Origin: Brevundimonas sp. UBA4609
GTDB taxonomy: Bacteria; Pseudomonadota; Alphaproteobacteria; Caulobacterales; Caulobacteraceae
Length of the DNA: 7,978 nt
Direction of reading: 5' to 3'
Assembly (NCBI GenBank): GCA_002386585.1
Contig: DGIZ01000244.1
Location: 1-7,978 of the forward strand
Part shown: in pieces, positions 7,320-7,978 of the stretch
Numbering within the stretch: position 1 is the stretch's first letter
How the letters are laid out: each line of letters begins with the position of its first letter
Position numbers and translations under genes: made by a program
Notes under the pieces: model-generated
Told to the model about the DNA's origin: nothing
The model's input: only the letters and a program-made list of their open reading frames with translations
Databases searched by the model: none

Positions 7320-7978
7320 ATGTCCGGCATGACGCAGGAAATCGAACTGAAATTTCGGCTGGGACCGGGCGCCGCCGCCCGCCTGGCCGCCCACCCAGCC
7401 CTGGCGGGCGAGGACAGCGTGCAGTCCCTGCGCTCCGTCTATTTCGACACGCCCGACCAGGTGTTGCGGCGCGCCGGCTGGGGGTTGCGAGTACGCGCCA
7501 CGGGACGCGGCTTCGTCCAGACCCTGAAGGGCCAGACCGGCGGCGACGTCCTCAACCGCGCCGAATGGGAGACGCCGGTCGCCGGCGAAGCCCTCGACTG
7601 GAAAGCGCTGAAGGCGACGCCCGCCGCCGCCCTGCTGAAAGGCCGCCGCCGCGACCTGGCTCCCCGTTTCGCCAGCACGGTGCGCCGCCGCACCCGTCTG
7701 GTCGCCTTCGACGGCGCGGTGATCGAGGCCGCCTATGACGAGGGCGAACTGTCGGCGGGCGACCGCGTCGAACCCCTGCGCGAACTCGAACTGGAGCTGA
7801 AGGACGGCCCGCCCCAGGCTCTGTTCGCCCTGGCCCGGCGTCTGTCGGCCGACATCGCCCTGGTCCCCCTGTTCGAGAGCAAGGCCGAGCGCGGCTGGCG
7901 CCTGGCCGAAGGGCTTGAGCGCGCGCCCCGCACCGCCCGCGCCGATCCCCTGCCCCGCGCCCTGAGCGCCGAAGCGTC
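7320..7978 (+). CDS. CYTH-domain protein, probably CYTH-CHAD (3' end outside window)
   Basis: The visible 219 codons form a CYTH (triphosphate tunnel metalloenzyme) domain. The signature E7-I-E9-L-K11 follows a short MSGMTQ start. Further tunnel residues are R57 and R59 in LRVRA, K70 in TLKGQ, E84 in AEWET, the E155/E157/E159 series in RELELELKDG and K188 in FESKAERGW. Members bind or cleave triphosphate-type substrates such as inorganic triphosphate or polyphosphate with a divalent metal. After about residue 200 the sequence becomes an Arg/Pro/Ala-rich linker (ERAPRTARADPLPRAL), which in this family commonly leads into a helical CHAD domain; that part lies past the edge, so CHAD is inference. 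The start could be ATG 7320 or ATG 7329 (residue 4); neither has a good Shine-Dalgarno. No stop codon occurs before the window ends. Confidence 0.88.
   Translation, partial: MSGMTQEIELKFRLGPGAAARLAAHPALAGEDSVQSLRSVYFDTPDQVLRRAGWGLRVRATGRGFVQTLKGQTGGDVLNRAEWETPVAGEALDWKALKATPAAALLKGRRRDLAPRFASTVRRRTRLVAFDGAVIEAAYDEGELSAGDRVEPLRELELELKDGPPQALFALARRLSADIALVPLFESKAERGWRLAEGLERAPRTARADPLPRALSAEA

Overview
The window is high-GC, densely coding DNA with very little intergenic space. Several things suggest an alphaproteobacterium of the Caulobacterales, most likely Brevundimonas or a close relative: GC-rich codon choice, long spurious antisense frames opposite real genes, short palindromic repeats with cores such as CGTCAT and CCTTCTCCC, and the style of the proteins. 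That placement is inference; there is no rRNA or other marker in the window.

Layout. An inverted pair of 53-base palindromic units (1-168) lies just downstream of a minus-strand NarL/LuxR-type response regulator (173-787). A 181-base divergent control region (788-968) follows. It leads into a plus-strand transcription unit made of a DcaP-type outer-membrane porin (969-2312) and, 35 bases later, acetyl-CoA synthetase acs (2348-4285). A 14-bp-stem hairpin (4296-4327) follows acs, then an alpha-methylacyl-CoA racemase-type CaiB/BaiF gene (4411-5469). The convergent gap 5470-5658 holds a second inverted pair of palindromic units. Beyond it a minus-strand GNAT-nitrilase fusion gene (5659-7239) is divergent from a CYTH-domain gene, probably CYTH-CHAD, that runs off the right edge (7320-7978).

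How the genes may work together. The regulator, porin and acs look like an acetate-use module: a regulator resembling CrbR/ErdR, an outer-membrane channel for small anions or carboxylates, and the enzyme that activates acetate to acetyl-CoA. The regulator's partner kinase is not in the window. The racemase gene is CoA metabolism too, but it is separated from acs by a strong hairpin and may be independent. The GNAT-nitrilase and CYTH genes have no visible link to acetate.

Nothing here is clearly a new system. The most interesting non-coding signal is the two inverted repeat pairs. Within each pair the stems have diverged by fully compensatory changes while the loops and flanks are conserved, and both families share a CTTGT loop. 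The most interesting coding leads are the placement of a DcaP-type porin between a CrbR-like regulator and acs, and the acetyltransferase-nitrilase fusion of unknown substrate.
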